Shown here: piece by piece, positions 35,058 through 44,242 of the stretch
Layout: every line of letters begins with the position of its first letter
Numbering within the stretch: position 1 is the first letter of the stretch
NCBI GenBank assembly: GCA_030431635.1
Contig: JAUIIL010000003.1
Coordinates: 62,001-126,000, forward strand
DNA: 64,000 nucleotides
Source of the DNA: Bacteriovoracia bacterium
GTDB taxonomy: Bacteria; Bdellovibrionota; Bacteriovoracia; Bacteriovoracales; Bacteriovoracaceae
Direction: 5' to 3'
Made by a program: the position numbers and the translations under genes
The notes under the pieces: model-generated
What the model saw: only the letters and a program-made list of their open reading frames with translations
The model's database searches: none
What the model was told of the DNA's origin: nothing

Positions 35058-37730
35058 ATGAGTCAGAAATGGGTTTATTCTTTTAGTTCTCAGTCAACGC
35101 AAGGAAATAGGTCAATGAAAAACCTCTTGGGAGGAAAAGGGGCTAATCTTGCTGAGATGTGTTCTCTTGGTTTGCCTGTTCCTCCAGGATTTACCATTTC
35201 AACTGAAGCCTGTCTGCACTTCTATGAAACAAACAAAGAGATAGCTCCAGAGATAAGAGAAGAAGTTCTTCTTGCTTTAAAAGAAGTTGAGAAAATAACG
35301 GGAAAAGTTTTTGGCGGTAAAGAAAACCCTCTTCTTTTTTCAGTCCGATCTGGTGCTCGAGTATCAATGCCAGGAATGATGGATACCGTTTTAAACTTAG
35401 GACTAAACGATCAGAGTACTTTAGCCTTGGCCAAGAAAACAAATAATGAACGCTTTGCCTGGGATTCGTACCGAAGATTCATTCAAATGTTCGCTAATGT
35501 TGTCATGGGAATCAATATCTCTTTACTGGAATCTCAGCTTGAAGACCTCAAAGAAGCCAGAGGAGTTCATGAAGATACAGAACTATCAGCTCAAGATCTT
35601 AAAGAGCTTTGTGATGTTTATAAAAGTGTTATTCACGAAGAGCTTGGAAAAAGATTTCCCACAGATCCGATGGAGCAGTTATGGCAAGCCATAGGAGCTG
35701 TTTTTGGCTCTTGGAATAATTCACGAGCAATAAAATACAGACAGATGAATGGTTTTGATGATTCCTGGGGAACGGCGGTGAATGTCCAATCAATGGTTTT
35801 TGGAAATATGGGTGATAATTGTGCGACGGGAGTTTGCTTTACCAGAGATCCTTCAACTGGAGAGAAGATTTTCTTTGGAGAGTATCTTGTTAATGCTCAA
35901 GGAGAAGATGTTGTTGCCGGGATAAGAACTCCGGCTCCAATAAATGAGAAGTCAAAAAATAACTCAAACATGAATTTTAAAACATTAGAAGAAATTATGC
36001 CAAAAACTTTTAACGAGCTTGTTCAAATGTATCAAAAACTTGAAGCTCACTATAAAGATATGCAGGATATTGAGTTTACAATTGAAGAAGGAAAACTCTA
36101 CCTTCTTCAAACGAGAAACGGAAAAAGAACAGTTAACGCCGGATTAAAAATAGCAGTTGATTTAGTTCATGAAGGTGTGTTGAGTAAGGAAGAAGCGCTT
36201 TTAAAAATTAATCCAGAAGATTTAAATCAAATGCTTCACCCAAGGCTTGATCCTCAAGCAGAAAAAACACTTTTAGCAACTGGACTACCAGCTTCTCCTG
36301 GTGCCGCTTCAGGTGAAATTGTATTTGATTCAGAGACTGCCCAAAACCTACAAAATGAAGGACGTAGAGTCATTTTAGTTAGGCAAGAAACTTCCCCTGA
36401 AGATATTGGAGGAATGAGCGCTGCTGTTGGTGTCCTAACTGCGAGAGGTGGAATGACTTCTCATGCAGCAGTAGTGGCCAGAGGAATGGGAAAACCATGT
36501 GTCGCTGGTTGCTCGTCTCTGTTAATAGACTATCAAGCCAAAAAGCTAACGATACAAGGTAATGTTTTTCATGAGGGTGATTTTCTCACTTTTGATGGAG
36601 CAACTGGAGCTATCTATCAAGGAGTTGTGAATACAATAGAAGCTCAGCTTAGCGATACTTTCGCTGAGTTCATGAGTTGGGCCGATGAAGCTAAAACATT
36701 AGGTGTTCGAACAAATGCTGATACACCAGAGGATTCTCTTGTTGCTCGTGAATTTGGAGCAAAGGGAATAGGGCTTTGTCGAACAGAGCATATGTTTTTT
36801 GCACCAGAGAGAATTTTAGCAGTAAGACAGATGATTTTTTCTCAAACCTTAGAGGAAAGAAAAAAAGCATTAGATGTTCTCCTACCTTTTCAAAAAGAAG
36901 ATTTTATTGGCATTTTTAGAGCAATGGATGGTTATCCTGTTAATATAAGACTACTCGATCCTCCTTTGCATGAGTTTTTACCAACAAAAGATGAAGAGAT
37001 TTCTCAACTAGCATTATCACTTGGAGTTGATAAAAAAGAAATTTTAGAAAGAAAAGAAGCCCTTCATGAGTTTAATCCAATGCTTGGTCATAGAGGATGT
37101 CGATTAGGAATTACCTTCAGTGAAATTTATCAAATGCAAGTGAGGGCCATCGTGGAAGCTGCAATGATTGTTGCTCAAGATGGTGTTAAAGTTTTTCCTG
37201 AAATTATGATTCCTCTTATAAGTGATAAGAGTGAATTACGAATTTTAAGAGCAGAAGCTTTAGAAGTTATTGAAGAACTCCTTAAAGATTTCAAAGGAGA
37301 GGTTCGTTATAAAATTGGTACAATGATTGAGTTACCAAGGGCCGCGATTACTGCCGATGAGATTGCTCCTCATGCCGATTTTTTCTCTTTTGGAACAAAC
37401 GACTTAACTCAAACAACTTTTGGTCTTTCTCGTGATGATGCTGGAAAGTTTCTTCCTGTTTACACGAGTAAACAGATTTACCACCAAGATCCTTTTGTCA
37501 CTATTGATAGAGACGGAGTTGGTTTTTTAGTAAAAAGAGCAGTAGAGCTAGGTAAAAAAACAAAGTCAGAGCTTCATTGCGGAATTTGTGGAGAACATGG
37601 AGGAGATCCGAGTTCTGTTGAGTTTTGCCATGAGATAGGACTAGATTATGTGAGCTGTTCTCCTTTTCGTGTTCCTATTGCGAGGCTCTCCGCAGCTCAA
37701 GCAAGGATTAAAAGTGCAAGAGGCCTTTAA
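35058..37730 (+). CDS. ppdK: Pyruvate, phosphate dikinase
   Basis: 890 aa. The ATG at 35058 has AGAGG 5 bases upstream; an earlier ATG would add 12 residues. N-terminal ATP-binding domain starts at LLGGKGANLAEM; the phosphohistidine is H469 in GGMTSHAAVVARGMGKPC; the C-terminal PEP/pyruvate TIM barrel has C841 in CGICGEHGGDP. It interconverts pyruvate, ATP and phosphate with PEP, AMP and PPi, allowing gluconeogenesis or PPi-linked glycolysis. It begins a five-gene run on the plus strand; the next gene starts 17 bases before its end. Confidence 0.97.
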   Translation: MSQKWVYSFSSQSTQGNRSMKNLLGGKGANLAEMCSLGLPVPPGFTISTEACLHFYETNKEIAPEIREEVLLALKEVEKITGKVFGGKENPLLFSVRSGARVSMPGMMDTVLNLGLNDQSTLALAKKTNNERFAWDSYRRFIQMFANVVMGINISLLESQLEDLKEARGVHEDTELSAQDLKELCDVYKSVIHEELGKRFPTDPMEQLWQAIGAVFGSWNNSRAIKYRQMNGFDDSWGTAVNVQSMVFGNMGDNCATGVCFTRDPSTGEKIFFGEYLVNAQGEDVVAGIRTPAPINEKSKNNSNMNFKTLEEIMPKTFNELVQMYQKLEAHYKDMQDIEFTIEEGKLYLLQTRNGKRTVNAGLKIAVDLVHEGVLSKEEALLKINPEDLNQMLHPRLDPQAEKTLLATGLPASPGAASGEIVFDSETAQNLQNEGRRVILVRQETSPEDIGGMSAAVGVLTARGGMTSHAAVVARGMGKPCVAGCSSLLIDYQAKKLTIQGNVFHEGDFLTFDGATGAIYQGVVNTIEAQLSDTFAEFMSWADEAKTLGVRTNADTPEDSLVAREFGAKGIGLCRTEHMFFAPERILAVRQMIFSQTLEERKKALDVLLPFQKEDFIGIFRAMDGYPVNIRLLDPPLHEFLPTKDEEISQLALSLGVDKKEILERKEALHEFNPMLGHRGCRLGITFSEIYQMQVRAIVEAAMIVAQDGVKVFPEIMIPLISDKSELRILRAEALEVIEELLKDFKGEVRYKIGTMIELPRAAITADEIAPHADFFSFGTNDLTQTTFGLSRDDAGKFLPVYTSKQIYHQDPFVTIDRDGVGFLVKRAVELGKKTKSELHCGICGEHGGDPSSVEFCHEIGLDYVSCSPFRVPIARLSAAQARIKSARGL

Positions 37731-38664
37731 AAAACAAGCTTTCGATCTTTTGATTGAGCAAAATTTTGACTGCTTGGCCGTTGGGGTTGTTGATTTTTCA
37801 ACTAATAAATATGACTGTCTTGAAATGGTGAAATATCCTCATGTAATAGAGGAGTCTTTAAATCCGATTCTTTATTTTGATCTCGCTAGTGTTACCAAAC
37901 CCCTGACGATGTCATTAGCTTTTTTTCTTCATGAAGGAGATCTTGATTCAAAACTTAAGCTTTTGTTAAACCACGAAGGCGGATTGCCTGACTGGGGACT
38001 TTTGTCGAAAAAATCATGGAGGAATGAAGTTTCATCTTACAAAATAGAAAAATCAGCTCCTGTGTATTCAGATTACTCAGCTTTAAGATTTATGTTGGAG
38101 TATGAAAAACAAACACAGAATTCTATTCATGAGATAGGAAAAAAAATCTGGGATAAAGAGCTCGTTTTTTGGAAAAACCTCCCAGAAACAGCCGTATGTC
38201 CTCCAACGGGGTTTCGAAAAGGAAGGCCTATTGTTGGAGAAGTTCACGATCCTAATGCCTATACTATTGGAGAGTTTTGTACTCATGCAGGACTTTTTGC
38301 AACGATTAATGGGTTATGTAAAACACTTCTCAATTTTAATAATGAATGTAATCTTGTAGAGAAAATGCAAGAAGCGATGAAGAAAAAAAACTCAGGCTCT
38401 CTTTTTGTTAACGGATGGGATACAACTCTGCCTCGTGAACATCAGCGCATAAAAAATAGGGATGCTTCGCTAGCAGGAAAAGGTTGTTCTGAGTTTACTT
38501 TTGGATTTTTAGGCTTTACTGGCACATCGATATGGATAGATCCTCTTCTTCAAAGAGGCAGTGTCATCCTGACAAATGGAACGAAGAACTATTGGTATAG
38601 TCGGTCAGGATTAAATAAATTAAGGAGAGATTTAGGTGAGAGTATTTGGAAAATGGATTTGTAG
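37714..38664 (+). CDS. Serine hydrolase of the beta-lactamase / penicillin-binding fold
   Basis: 316 aa, GTG at 37714 with AAGGA 5 bases upstream, overlapping ppdK by 17 bases. The SxxK motif is S59-V-T-K62 and the second motif is Y118-S-D-Y-S. The usual third motif K/H-T-G, in GHTGFTGTS of relatives, reads GFLGFTGTS here, so the catalytic-site glycine strand has lost its His and Thr. No signal peptide is visible. It could be a weak esterase/amidase or a binding protein; a function in amidating or recycling muropeptides is suggested only by the neighbouring mpl. It overlaps the next gene by 29 bases. Confidence 0.8.
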   Translation: MQEAFKKQAFDLLIEQNFDCLAVGVVDFSTNKYDCLEMVKYPHVIEESLNPILYFDLASVTKPLTMSLAFFLHEGDLDSKLKLLLNHEGGLPDWGLLSKKSWRNEVSSYKIEKSAPVYSDYSALRFMLEYEKQTQNSIHEIGKKIWDKELVFWKNLPETAVCPPTGFRKGRPIVGEVHDPNAYTIGEFCTHAGLFATINGLCKTLLNFNNECNLVEKMQEAMKKKNSGSLFVNGWDTTLPREHQRIKNRDASLAGKGCSEFTFGFLGFTGTSIWIDPLLQRGSVILTNGTKNYWYSRSGLNKLRRDLGESIWKMDL

Positions 38665-39394
38665 TTTTTTACTTCTTTATCAATTTAATCTTTATGCAGG
38701 GATTTCTGTTATTTCTGATTTAGATGACACTATCAAACTAACAAATGTTCAAAATAAATTTCAAGCAATTAAAAACGCTTTATGGGGCGATAAAATTTTT
38801 TCTGGGGCCTTTGAGTTTTACAGCTCTTATGAAAAATCAAATCTTTTTATTCTAACGGCTTCACCCTCAATCTTACGGTTTCAAATAAAGAAAACACTAA
38901 AAAAGCGCGAAATCTTTTATGAATCTCTTAAAACAAGAGTTTATCTTTGGCATTGGGATAAATATAAATTTAAGTATAATCAAATAAAGAAAGTTTTTGC
39001 TCTCTATCCAAAAGAAAAATTTATTTTAATTGGAGATGATGTTGGTCTTGATCCTGAGGTTTATGATGGGATTTCAAATGATTTTCCAGAAAGAGTTGAG
39101 GCCATATATATTAGAAGAGTTAAAAACCGAGTTTTATCCTCTTCAACTATTTTGGGTTTTTCTCATTTTCTCGAAATCGCTGGCCATGAAATTCAAAACG
39201 GAAGGATGGAAGAAGAAGTGGCTTCAGCATTACTGAAAATTTATTTGAAAGAGGCCAATGTCGAAAACATTGTCCCCAAGTTTGCTTACTGCCCTGCTTG
39301 GAACGAAATGGATCATAAGGCCATCTCTTATGTTGATGACTCTTCTTATTTAAAGTTTGTGTCTAAGATTGGGGATGATTGTCAAAATCGCTAG
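38636..39394 (+). CDS. Secreted HAD-like protein with APP1 phosphatase catalytic domain (DUF2183)
   Basis: 252 aa, GTG start after AGGAGAG, 29 bases inside the end of the preceding gene. Signal peptide at 1-21 (SFLLLYQFNLYA). The domain begins with ISDLDDTI, the nucleophile motif of App1-type phosphatidate phosphatases, followed by FILTASPS (motif II), the KYKFKYNQIKKVF helix, and LIGDDVGLDPEVY (motif III/IV) and PERVEAIYIRRV. It may remove phosphate from lipids or other substrates in the periplasm. Substrate not known. Two cysteines near the C-terminus could pair. Confidence 0.8.
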   Translation: MRVFGKWICSFLLLYQFNLYAGISVISDLDDTIKLTNVQNKFQAIKNALWGDKIFSGAFEFYSSYEKSNLFILTASPSILRFQIKKTLKKREIFYESLKTRVYLWHWDKYKFKYNQIKKVFALYPKEKFILIGDDVGLDPEVYDGISNDFPERVEAIYIRRVKNRVLSSSTILGFSHFLEIAGHEIQNGRMEEEVASALLKIYLKEANVENIVPKFAYCPAWNEMDHKAISYVDDSSYLKFVSKIGDDCQNR

Positions 39395-39449
39395 ACTCAA
39401 ATAAGTCAATGCGTTACTCTAAAGAAAAGCCTCTATAAAAGGATTTGAT

Positions 39450-40886
39450 GTGAATCTTCAAAATATGATTTCTGCTCAAGAGCTTATTGAGCGTAAAAAT
39501 AGCATAAAAAAAATTTTTTTCTATCGAATTTGCGGGACCGGTATGGGAGCTTGTGCTTGTCTTCTTAAAGAACAAGGATACGAGGTTGAAGGAGCCGATT
39601 TAAGTTTTGGCCCCCCCATGGATGCCTATTTAAGAAAATCAGGCATTGCTTTGTACGATTTGAAAGAAGTTGATTCTCAATTCTTGCAAAAATATGATCT
39701 TATTGTGGTAGGTAACTCTGTTCCAAGAGTTAGTGAACATGCACAACTCATCGAAGAGTGCTCTGTTGCTTTTACTTCTTTTCCCACAATTCTAGGGAGT
39801 TTTGTTTTAAACAAACAAAATGTCATTGGAGTTGCAGGAACCCATGGCAAAACAACCACTACTTATTTTTTAACCCAAATGCTAGAGAAACTTGGAAAAA
39901 AGCCAGGCTACCTTATTGGTGGAATTATGGATGGTCGCCCTCCTTCAAGGTTAGGGGATGGGAGTTACTTTGTCATTGAGTCAGATGAATATGACAGTGC
40001 TTACTTTCAAAAATATTCCAAGTTTAGACAATATGAAATTGATCACCTGATTTTAACTTCTCTGGAATTTGATCACGCTGATATTTTCAATGATATTAGC
40101 GATATTGAGAATGAATTCATTGAGGGGATAAAAACTATTAACTCGACCTTTATTTTCAATAATGACTACCCTTCTTGTTTAAAACTTCACGATCTATTTA
40201 AATCAAAAGGGGTTTGGTTTTTATATGGAGAGACTTCTCCTATCGGTCCAGTAGATATGAAGTCAACCAATACAGGAAGTACATTTGGTCTTAATCTCGA
40301 TGGAAATATAACTATTTTTGAAACAAATATTATAGGCAAGCATAATATTTTAAACCTAACAGCTTGTATTCTTTTTTGTTTAAATGAAGGTTTTTCAGTC
40401 GATGAAATCAAAAAATCATTGAAGGAACTCAAGCTTGTTAAAAGAAGACAAGAACTCCGAGGAAAGTATAGAGGTGTTAATGTTATAGATGATTTTGCTC
40501 ACCATCCCCGTGCTGTCTCTCTTACTATTGAGGCCATAAAGCAAACTTATGAAAATAAAATAGTTGTTGTTTTTGATCCTGTTTCTGCTACAGCAAGGAG
40601 TAACCTTTTTCAGAATGAGTTTCTTGAGAGTTTATCTGGAGCGAACAAAGTAATTACCTGTGAGCCTCAAATAAAAACAACGGCTCAAAATAGAGAAAAC
40701 TTAGATACTCTTTTTATTGTTAATGAACTCAATAAGAAAGGAATAGAATCTGTTAATGTTTCAAGTTTAGAGCAGTTAAGAGAAAAAATAGATAGCTTTA
40801 TTGACGAAGAGTCGACTTTATTAATCTTGAGTAATCGTAATGCTTTAGGGTTGTGGCAATCAGCTTTCATCGATGAAATACATTAA
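39450..40886 (+). CDS. mpl: UDP-N-acetylmuramate:L-Ala-gamma-D-Glu-meso-DAP ligase
   Basis: 478 aa, GTG start with AAAGGA 6 bases upstream. Mur ligase family: N-terminal ICGTGMGACACLLKEQGYEVEG-like Rossmann segment (about 28-50, CGTGMGACACLL), P-loop GVAGTHGKTTTT (about 128-139), ESDEYDSAYF and the later FAHHPRAV motif, which is the Mpl/MurC signature. Mpl attaches recycled murein tripeptide to UDP-MurNAc; in a predator this would let peptides from prey or own wall re-enter synthesis. Its end overlaps the next gene by 14 bases. Confidence 0.92.
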   Translation: MNLQNMISAQELIERKNSIKKIFFYRICGTGMGACACLLKEQGYEVEGADLSFGPPMDAYLRKSGIALYDLKEVDSQFLQKYDLIVVGNSVPRVSEHAQLIEECSVAFTSFPTILGSFVLNKQNVIGVAGTHGKTTTTYFLTQMLEKLGKKPGYLIGGIMDGRPPSRLGDGSYFVIESDEYDSAYFQKYSKFRQYEIDHLILTSLEFDHADIFNDISDIENEFIEGIKTINSTFIFNNDYPSCLKLHDLFKSKGVWFLYGETSPIGPVDMKSTNTGSTFGLNLDGNITIFETNIIGKHNILNLTACILFCLNEGFSVDEIKKSLKELKLVKRRQELRGKYRGVNVIDDFAHHPRAVSLTIEAIKQTYENKIVVVFDPVSATARSNLFQNEFLESLSGANKVITCEPQIKTTAQNRENLDTLFIVNELNKKGIESVNVSSLEQLREKIDSFIDEESTLLILSNRNALGLWQSAFIDEIH

Positions 40887-42573
40887 TACGACTTTATTTC
40901 TGATTTTTTTCAACGCCTATAGTTCTTTGGGAACTGTATTTAAGCATTTGGATATAAAAAAAACTCAACAAGAGTATCAAAAGCTTCACCACGACTTTTT
41001 TAAGAAAGCTTGTCAGAATGGAGCCGATCATCGGTATCAAAAACTGCTTAAAGTCTACCGAGGAAGTGGGTACTACCTTCCATCCAATAACAGTGATATC
41101 GATATAAAAGTTATCAAAAAAAACTTACCTCTTATTAAAGAGAAGATGTCGTGGCAAAAAAAACAATTAGAAGGAATACGAAAGAGTAAGTTTCCTAAAT
41201 TTGAAAAGATTTCTCAAAAATTGAAAAGTAATGTAGATGCTTTACTTGAAATGAAAAAAGAATATCAACTGGCCCTGAGTTCTTCTGAAAGACAAAATTA
41301 TTTATTAAAATCAAGAACATTGTTGCGAGATCTTAAAACAGAGTTTGATATCTTTTTAAATAAAATTCCTTTTTTACTTAGTTTTGGTTATCCCGTTGAT
41401 CATTTAGAAAATAGAAAAAGCTTTGATAAGTACAAGTCATTGGGGAAAAAGTATAAACACAAGGCCAATGATATTTTTTTTCAAAGAAAAATTTATGAAG
41501 ATGGAGCTCAAGATCCAAACCATTCTCGATCGGATGGTTTTTTAAGATCAACGATTGATACAGTTTTTTTAGAAATGAAAACTCAAAAAGATTTTATTTC
41601 TGAAAACCTTCGTTACGATCTGGAATATATTTTGAAATCTATTAAATATGTTTTAGGAAGAGGGAGAACCATCCAAATAAAACGACAAAGAGAGTGGTTA
41701 GCAAGAACACAAAAAGCTTATCAGTACTATGAAAATTTGATTAAGGACTCGAAGGAAAAATCTGATGAAAGCGCAAAATTAGGCTTAACAAAGACACAAT
41801 TACTCATGAAGAAAAAAGCAAAATCTACTTATGAATTAAAAGATTTTGTTTTAGAAAAACAAGCCTTCACTTATGATTATTGGAGACAAAAATCGGAGTT
41901 AATGAAAGCTATTTTTGTTATTGAAACCATTCTTTTTAATGAAGTGGGTGATGTTGATGGTCCTGAGGCCCTTGAGAGAGATGATGTTGCTCAAGTTGTG
42001 ATAAACAGAAAAGGAGAAAAGTTTTACCGAACGATTCAAAGAAATGAAGCCCTCTATCATTATTTAAATAAAAAATTATCTGATAAAGAAATTCAACAAG
42101 AGCACTGGTTAAATGTTCTTTTTAAAACTGCCGAATTCTCTTTTACTTTTTACTATATCCCTGGAGTTTCTCATATCTTTTGTCCAGATATGTCCAGAAG
42201 AGGAAAAAAACTAAGACAGAAGAATATAGAGATAGCTATTAAGCGCCTTATGAAGCCCAGGGAAGAATTTAAGGCCATCCGTTATTTTTCAAGAGCTTCA
42301 ATGAGAGGCCGAATTGATATGACTGAAATTTGGAGCAAGCATAAGGCAATCCCTGAAAGAGCAGGAAAAAAAATTGGTTACCAGGGTCATTGGATTAAAA
42401 AATACCAAAGAAAGAAATATACTTATCTTTACAGCTTTATTGATCCTAAGAATAGGCAGTATGAGGTTTTAAAATTTGATGAAAAATATCTTGTTCTTAG
42501 AAAAGAAAAAAAAGGGCCTGTGTTTTATCAATACAGAGATCCTCATCTTTTTACTTATTTTGTTAAAAACTGA
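40873..42573 (+). CDS. Secreted helical protein with possible SleB-like hydrolase segment
   Basis: 566 aa, signal peptide at 1-20 (LFLIFFNAYSSLG). The first 330 residues are Lys/Glu-rich helices, likely coiled coils. Residues about 355-400 read ETILFNEVGDVDGPEALERD then VAQVVINRKGEKFYRTIQ, which resembles the E-x-G-E...VA-x-VV-x-NR pattern of SleB/cell-wall hydrolase 2 proteins, and FTFYYIPGVSHIFCPD could be the matching later strand. The call is by eye. A basic C-terminal domain (about 480-566) follows. The operon partner mpl suggests the wall. Confidence 0.55.
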   Translation: MKYINTTLFLIFFNAYSSLGTVFKHLDIKKTQQEYQKLHHDFFKKACQNGADHRYQKLLKVYRGSGYYLPSNNSDIDIKVIKKNLPLIKEKMSWQKKQLEGIRKSKFPKFEKISQKLKSNVDALLEMKKEYQLALSSSERQNYLLKSRTLLRDLKTEFDIFLNKIPFLLSFGYPVDHLENRKSFDKYKSLGKKYKHKANDIFFQRKIYEDGAQDPNHSRSDGFLRSTIDTVFLEMKTQKDFISENLRYDLEYILKSIKYVLGRGRTIQIKRQREWLARTQKAYQYYENLIKDSKEKSDESAKLGLTKTQLLMKKKAKSTYELKDFVLEKQAFTYDYWRQKSELMKAIFVIETILFNEVGDVDGPEALERDDVAQVVINRKGEKFYRTIQRNEALYHYLNKKLSDKEIQQEHWLNVLFKTAEFSFTFYYIPGVSHIFCPDMSRRGKKLRQKNIEIAIKRLMKPREEFKAIRYFSRASMRGRIDMTEIWSKHKAIPERAGKKIGYQGHWIKKYQRKKYTYLYSFIDPKNRQYEVLKFDEKYLVLRKEKKGPVFYQYRDPHLFTYFVKN

Positions 42574-42614
42574 TACCTAGACTATTATTTATTTATTTTT
42601 TATCTGAACTTTCC

Positions 42615-42643
42615 TTGCTTCATCTTTGTATAAATTGTATAAA
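42615..42643 (+). promoter_or_regulatory. Sigma-70-like promoter for metK
   Basis: TTGCTT (42615-42620) and TATAAA (42638-42643) with a 17-base spacer, ending 28 bases before the metK start. This is the best-matched promoter I see in the window. Confidence 0.5.
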
Positions 42644-42671
42644 ACCCTAATATTTTATGACGGAGGCAGCT

Positions 42672-43835
42672 ATGCTTAAAGATTACTTATTTACTTCTGA
42701 ATCAGTTACTGAGGGTCACCCAGACAAAATGGCCGATCAGATCAGTGACGCTGTGCTTGATGCTTATTTAACTGGAGACCCAAGTTCACGTGTTGCGTGT
42801 GAAACTATGATTACGACTGGTCTTGTTGTTTTGGCCGGAGAAGTGACTTCTAAAACAAACGTTGATTTTCAAAATGTTGTAAGAGAAAAGATTAGAGATA
42901 TTGGTTATGACCACTCAGATAAAGGCTTTGACTGTAATACTTGTTCAGTTATGGTTTCTCTTGATAAGCAATCTCCTGATATATCAATGGGAGTGACGGA
43001 AGGACAAGGCTCTTTTACAGAAATGGGAGCTGGTGACCAAGGTCTTATGTTTGGTTACGCTGTCAATGAAACTGATAATCAACTTCCACTGACGACAGAG
43101 CTCTCTCACAAGCTTGCTCATAAGTTATCGGAAGTGAGAAAAAATGGTGTTCTTCCTCTTTTAAGAGCTGATGGGAAAACCCAAGTGACTGCCCAATATG
43201 AAAACGGAAAGATCAAAAGAATAGATGCTATTGTTGTTTCAAGCCAGCATGCCGAAGAAATGTCTTTAAAAGACGTTCAAGAAGGAATTAGAGAAGAAGT
43301 TATTAATAAAATCGTTCCTGCTGAGCTTATTGATAACAAAACAAATATCTATATTAACCCAACTGGTCGTTTTGTTATTGGTGGCCCAATGGGAGACTGT
43401 GGGCTAACGGGGAGAAAAATTATTGTTGATACCTACGGTGGACACGGTGCTCATGGTGGAGGAGCTTTTTCAGGAAAAGATCCATCAAAAGTAGATCGTT
43501 CTGCTGCTTATGCCGCTAGGCAAATTGCTAAGCATATTGTGGCCGCTGGTCTTGCTGATAAGGCCCTTGTTCAAGTTGCTTATGCTATTGGTGTAGCAAA
43601 GCCAATGTCTCTTTTAGTTGAAACATACGGAACAAATAAAGTTGATAGTGATAAATTAAATGCTGCTGTGAATGAAATTTTTGATATGACTCCAAAGGGA
43701 ATTATTAAAAGGCTTGATTTATTGAGACCTATTTACTCAGAAACAGCTGCCTACGGACACTTTGGAAGAACAAGTGAGTCTGGCTTTACTTGGGAAAACC
43801 TTGATTACCTAGAGAAGCTTAAGTCCTTCTTCTAG
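42672..43835 (+). CDS. metK: S-adenosylmethionine synthase
   Basis: 387 aa; I start at ATG 42672, placed 5 bases after GGAGG, since the ATG at 42657 would put the ribosome site inside the gene. Motifs: [15 protein letters not shown] (ATP/Met site), [17 protein letters not shown]-like centre with [12 protein letters not shown] (about 120-131), and the phosphate loop [16 protein letters not shown]. The enzyme makes SAM from methionine and ATP. Own promoter upstream and terminator downstream make it a single-gene unit. Confidence 0.97.
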   Translation: MLKDYLFTSESVTEGHPDKMADQISDAVLDAYLTGDPSSRVACETMITTGLVVLAGEVTSKTNVDFQNVVREKIRDIGYDHSDKGFDCNTCSVMVSLDKQSPDISMGVTEGQGSFTEMGAGDQGLMFGYAVNETDNQLPLTTELSHKLAHKLSEVRKNGVLPLLRADGKTQVTAQYENGKIKRIDAIVVSSQHAEEMSLKDVQEGIREEVINKIVPAELIDNKTNIYINPTGRFVIGGPMGDCGLTGRKIIVDTYGGHGAHGGGAFSGKDPSKVDRSAAYAARQIAKHIVAAGLADKALVQVAYAIGVAKPMSLLVETYGTNKVDSDKLNAAVNEIFDMTPKGIIKRLDLLRPIYSETAAYGHFGRTSESGFTWENLDYLEKLKSFF

Positions 43836-43867
43836 AGAGCGAAGAGAATTAAAATTAATGCAGATAT

Positions 43868-43892
43868 AGGGAGGTTACGACCTCCCTTTTTT
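43868..43892 (+). terminator. Rho-independent terminator after metK
   Basis: AGGGAGGT (43868-43875) pairs fully with ACCTCCCT (43880-43887) around the tetraloop TACG, followed by six T. Confidence 0.9.
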
Positions 43893-43908
43893 ATTGTATT
43901 CTTTTATC

Positions 43909-44151
43909 ATGTTAGATATTTCAGGTCTTTATTTGATTGTGCGCTACATTCCTTTTTGGGCCGTTCCTATCTGTATTATTTCTGCTGAATATGCTTATGT
44001 TTATTGGCTCAGAGAGAAAAAAAAGACCTATAGAACATTGGTTTGTCTCTCCCTTTGTTGCTTTGCATTCGTTGTTTTTTATTACTGGGTCGGTGGGCCT
44101 GAAAGATCGGTTCGCTTTGTGATTGAATTGGTCAAGTATTTAAGTTTTTAA
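43909..44151 (+). CDS. Small two-helix membrane protein, 80 aa
   Basis: Start at ATG 43909; the frame is open from TTG 43894. Hydrophobic segments at about 14-33 (FWAVPICIISAEYAYVYW) and 45-60 (VCLSLCCFAFVVFYYWV), separated by a basic loop REKKKTYRT, then a short tail. No clear ribosome site and only 17 bases after the metK terminator T-run. Composition is plausible for a membrane protein but I cannot name it. Confidence 0.45.
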   Translation: MLDISGLYLIVRYIPFWAVPICIISAEYAYVYWLREKKKTYRTLVCLSLCCFAFVVFYYWVGGPERSVRFVIELVKYLSF

Positions 44152-44180
44152 AATTATTCATTTAAGAAACTTTTTCTCTG

Positions 44181-44199
44181 TGTCTAAAAATTGACACTA
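44181..44199. promoter_or_regulatory. Palindromic motif copy 1, TGTC...GACA
   Basis: TGTCTAAAAATTGACACTA, 44 bases before the sigma-54 regulator gene. It differs by one base deletion from the copy at 61016. GTGTC and GACAC form the inverted arms here. It includes a TTGACA that could also serve as a -35 hexamer, but no good -10 follows at 17 bases. Confidence 0.4.
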
Positions 44200-44242
44200 C
44201 CGCCAGCTTTACGATAGCCTTATAGTGGAGTGAGGGAACGTT

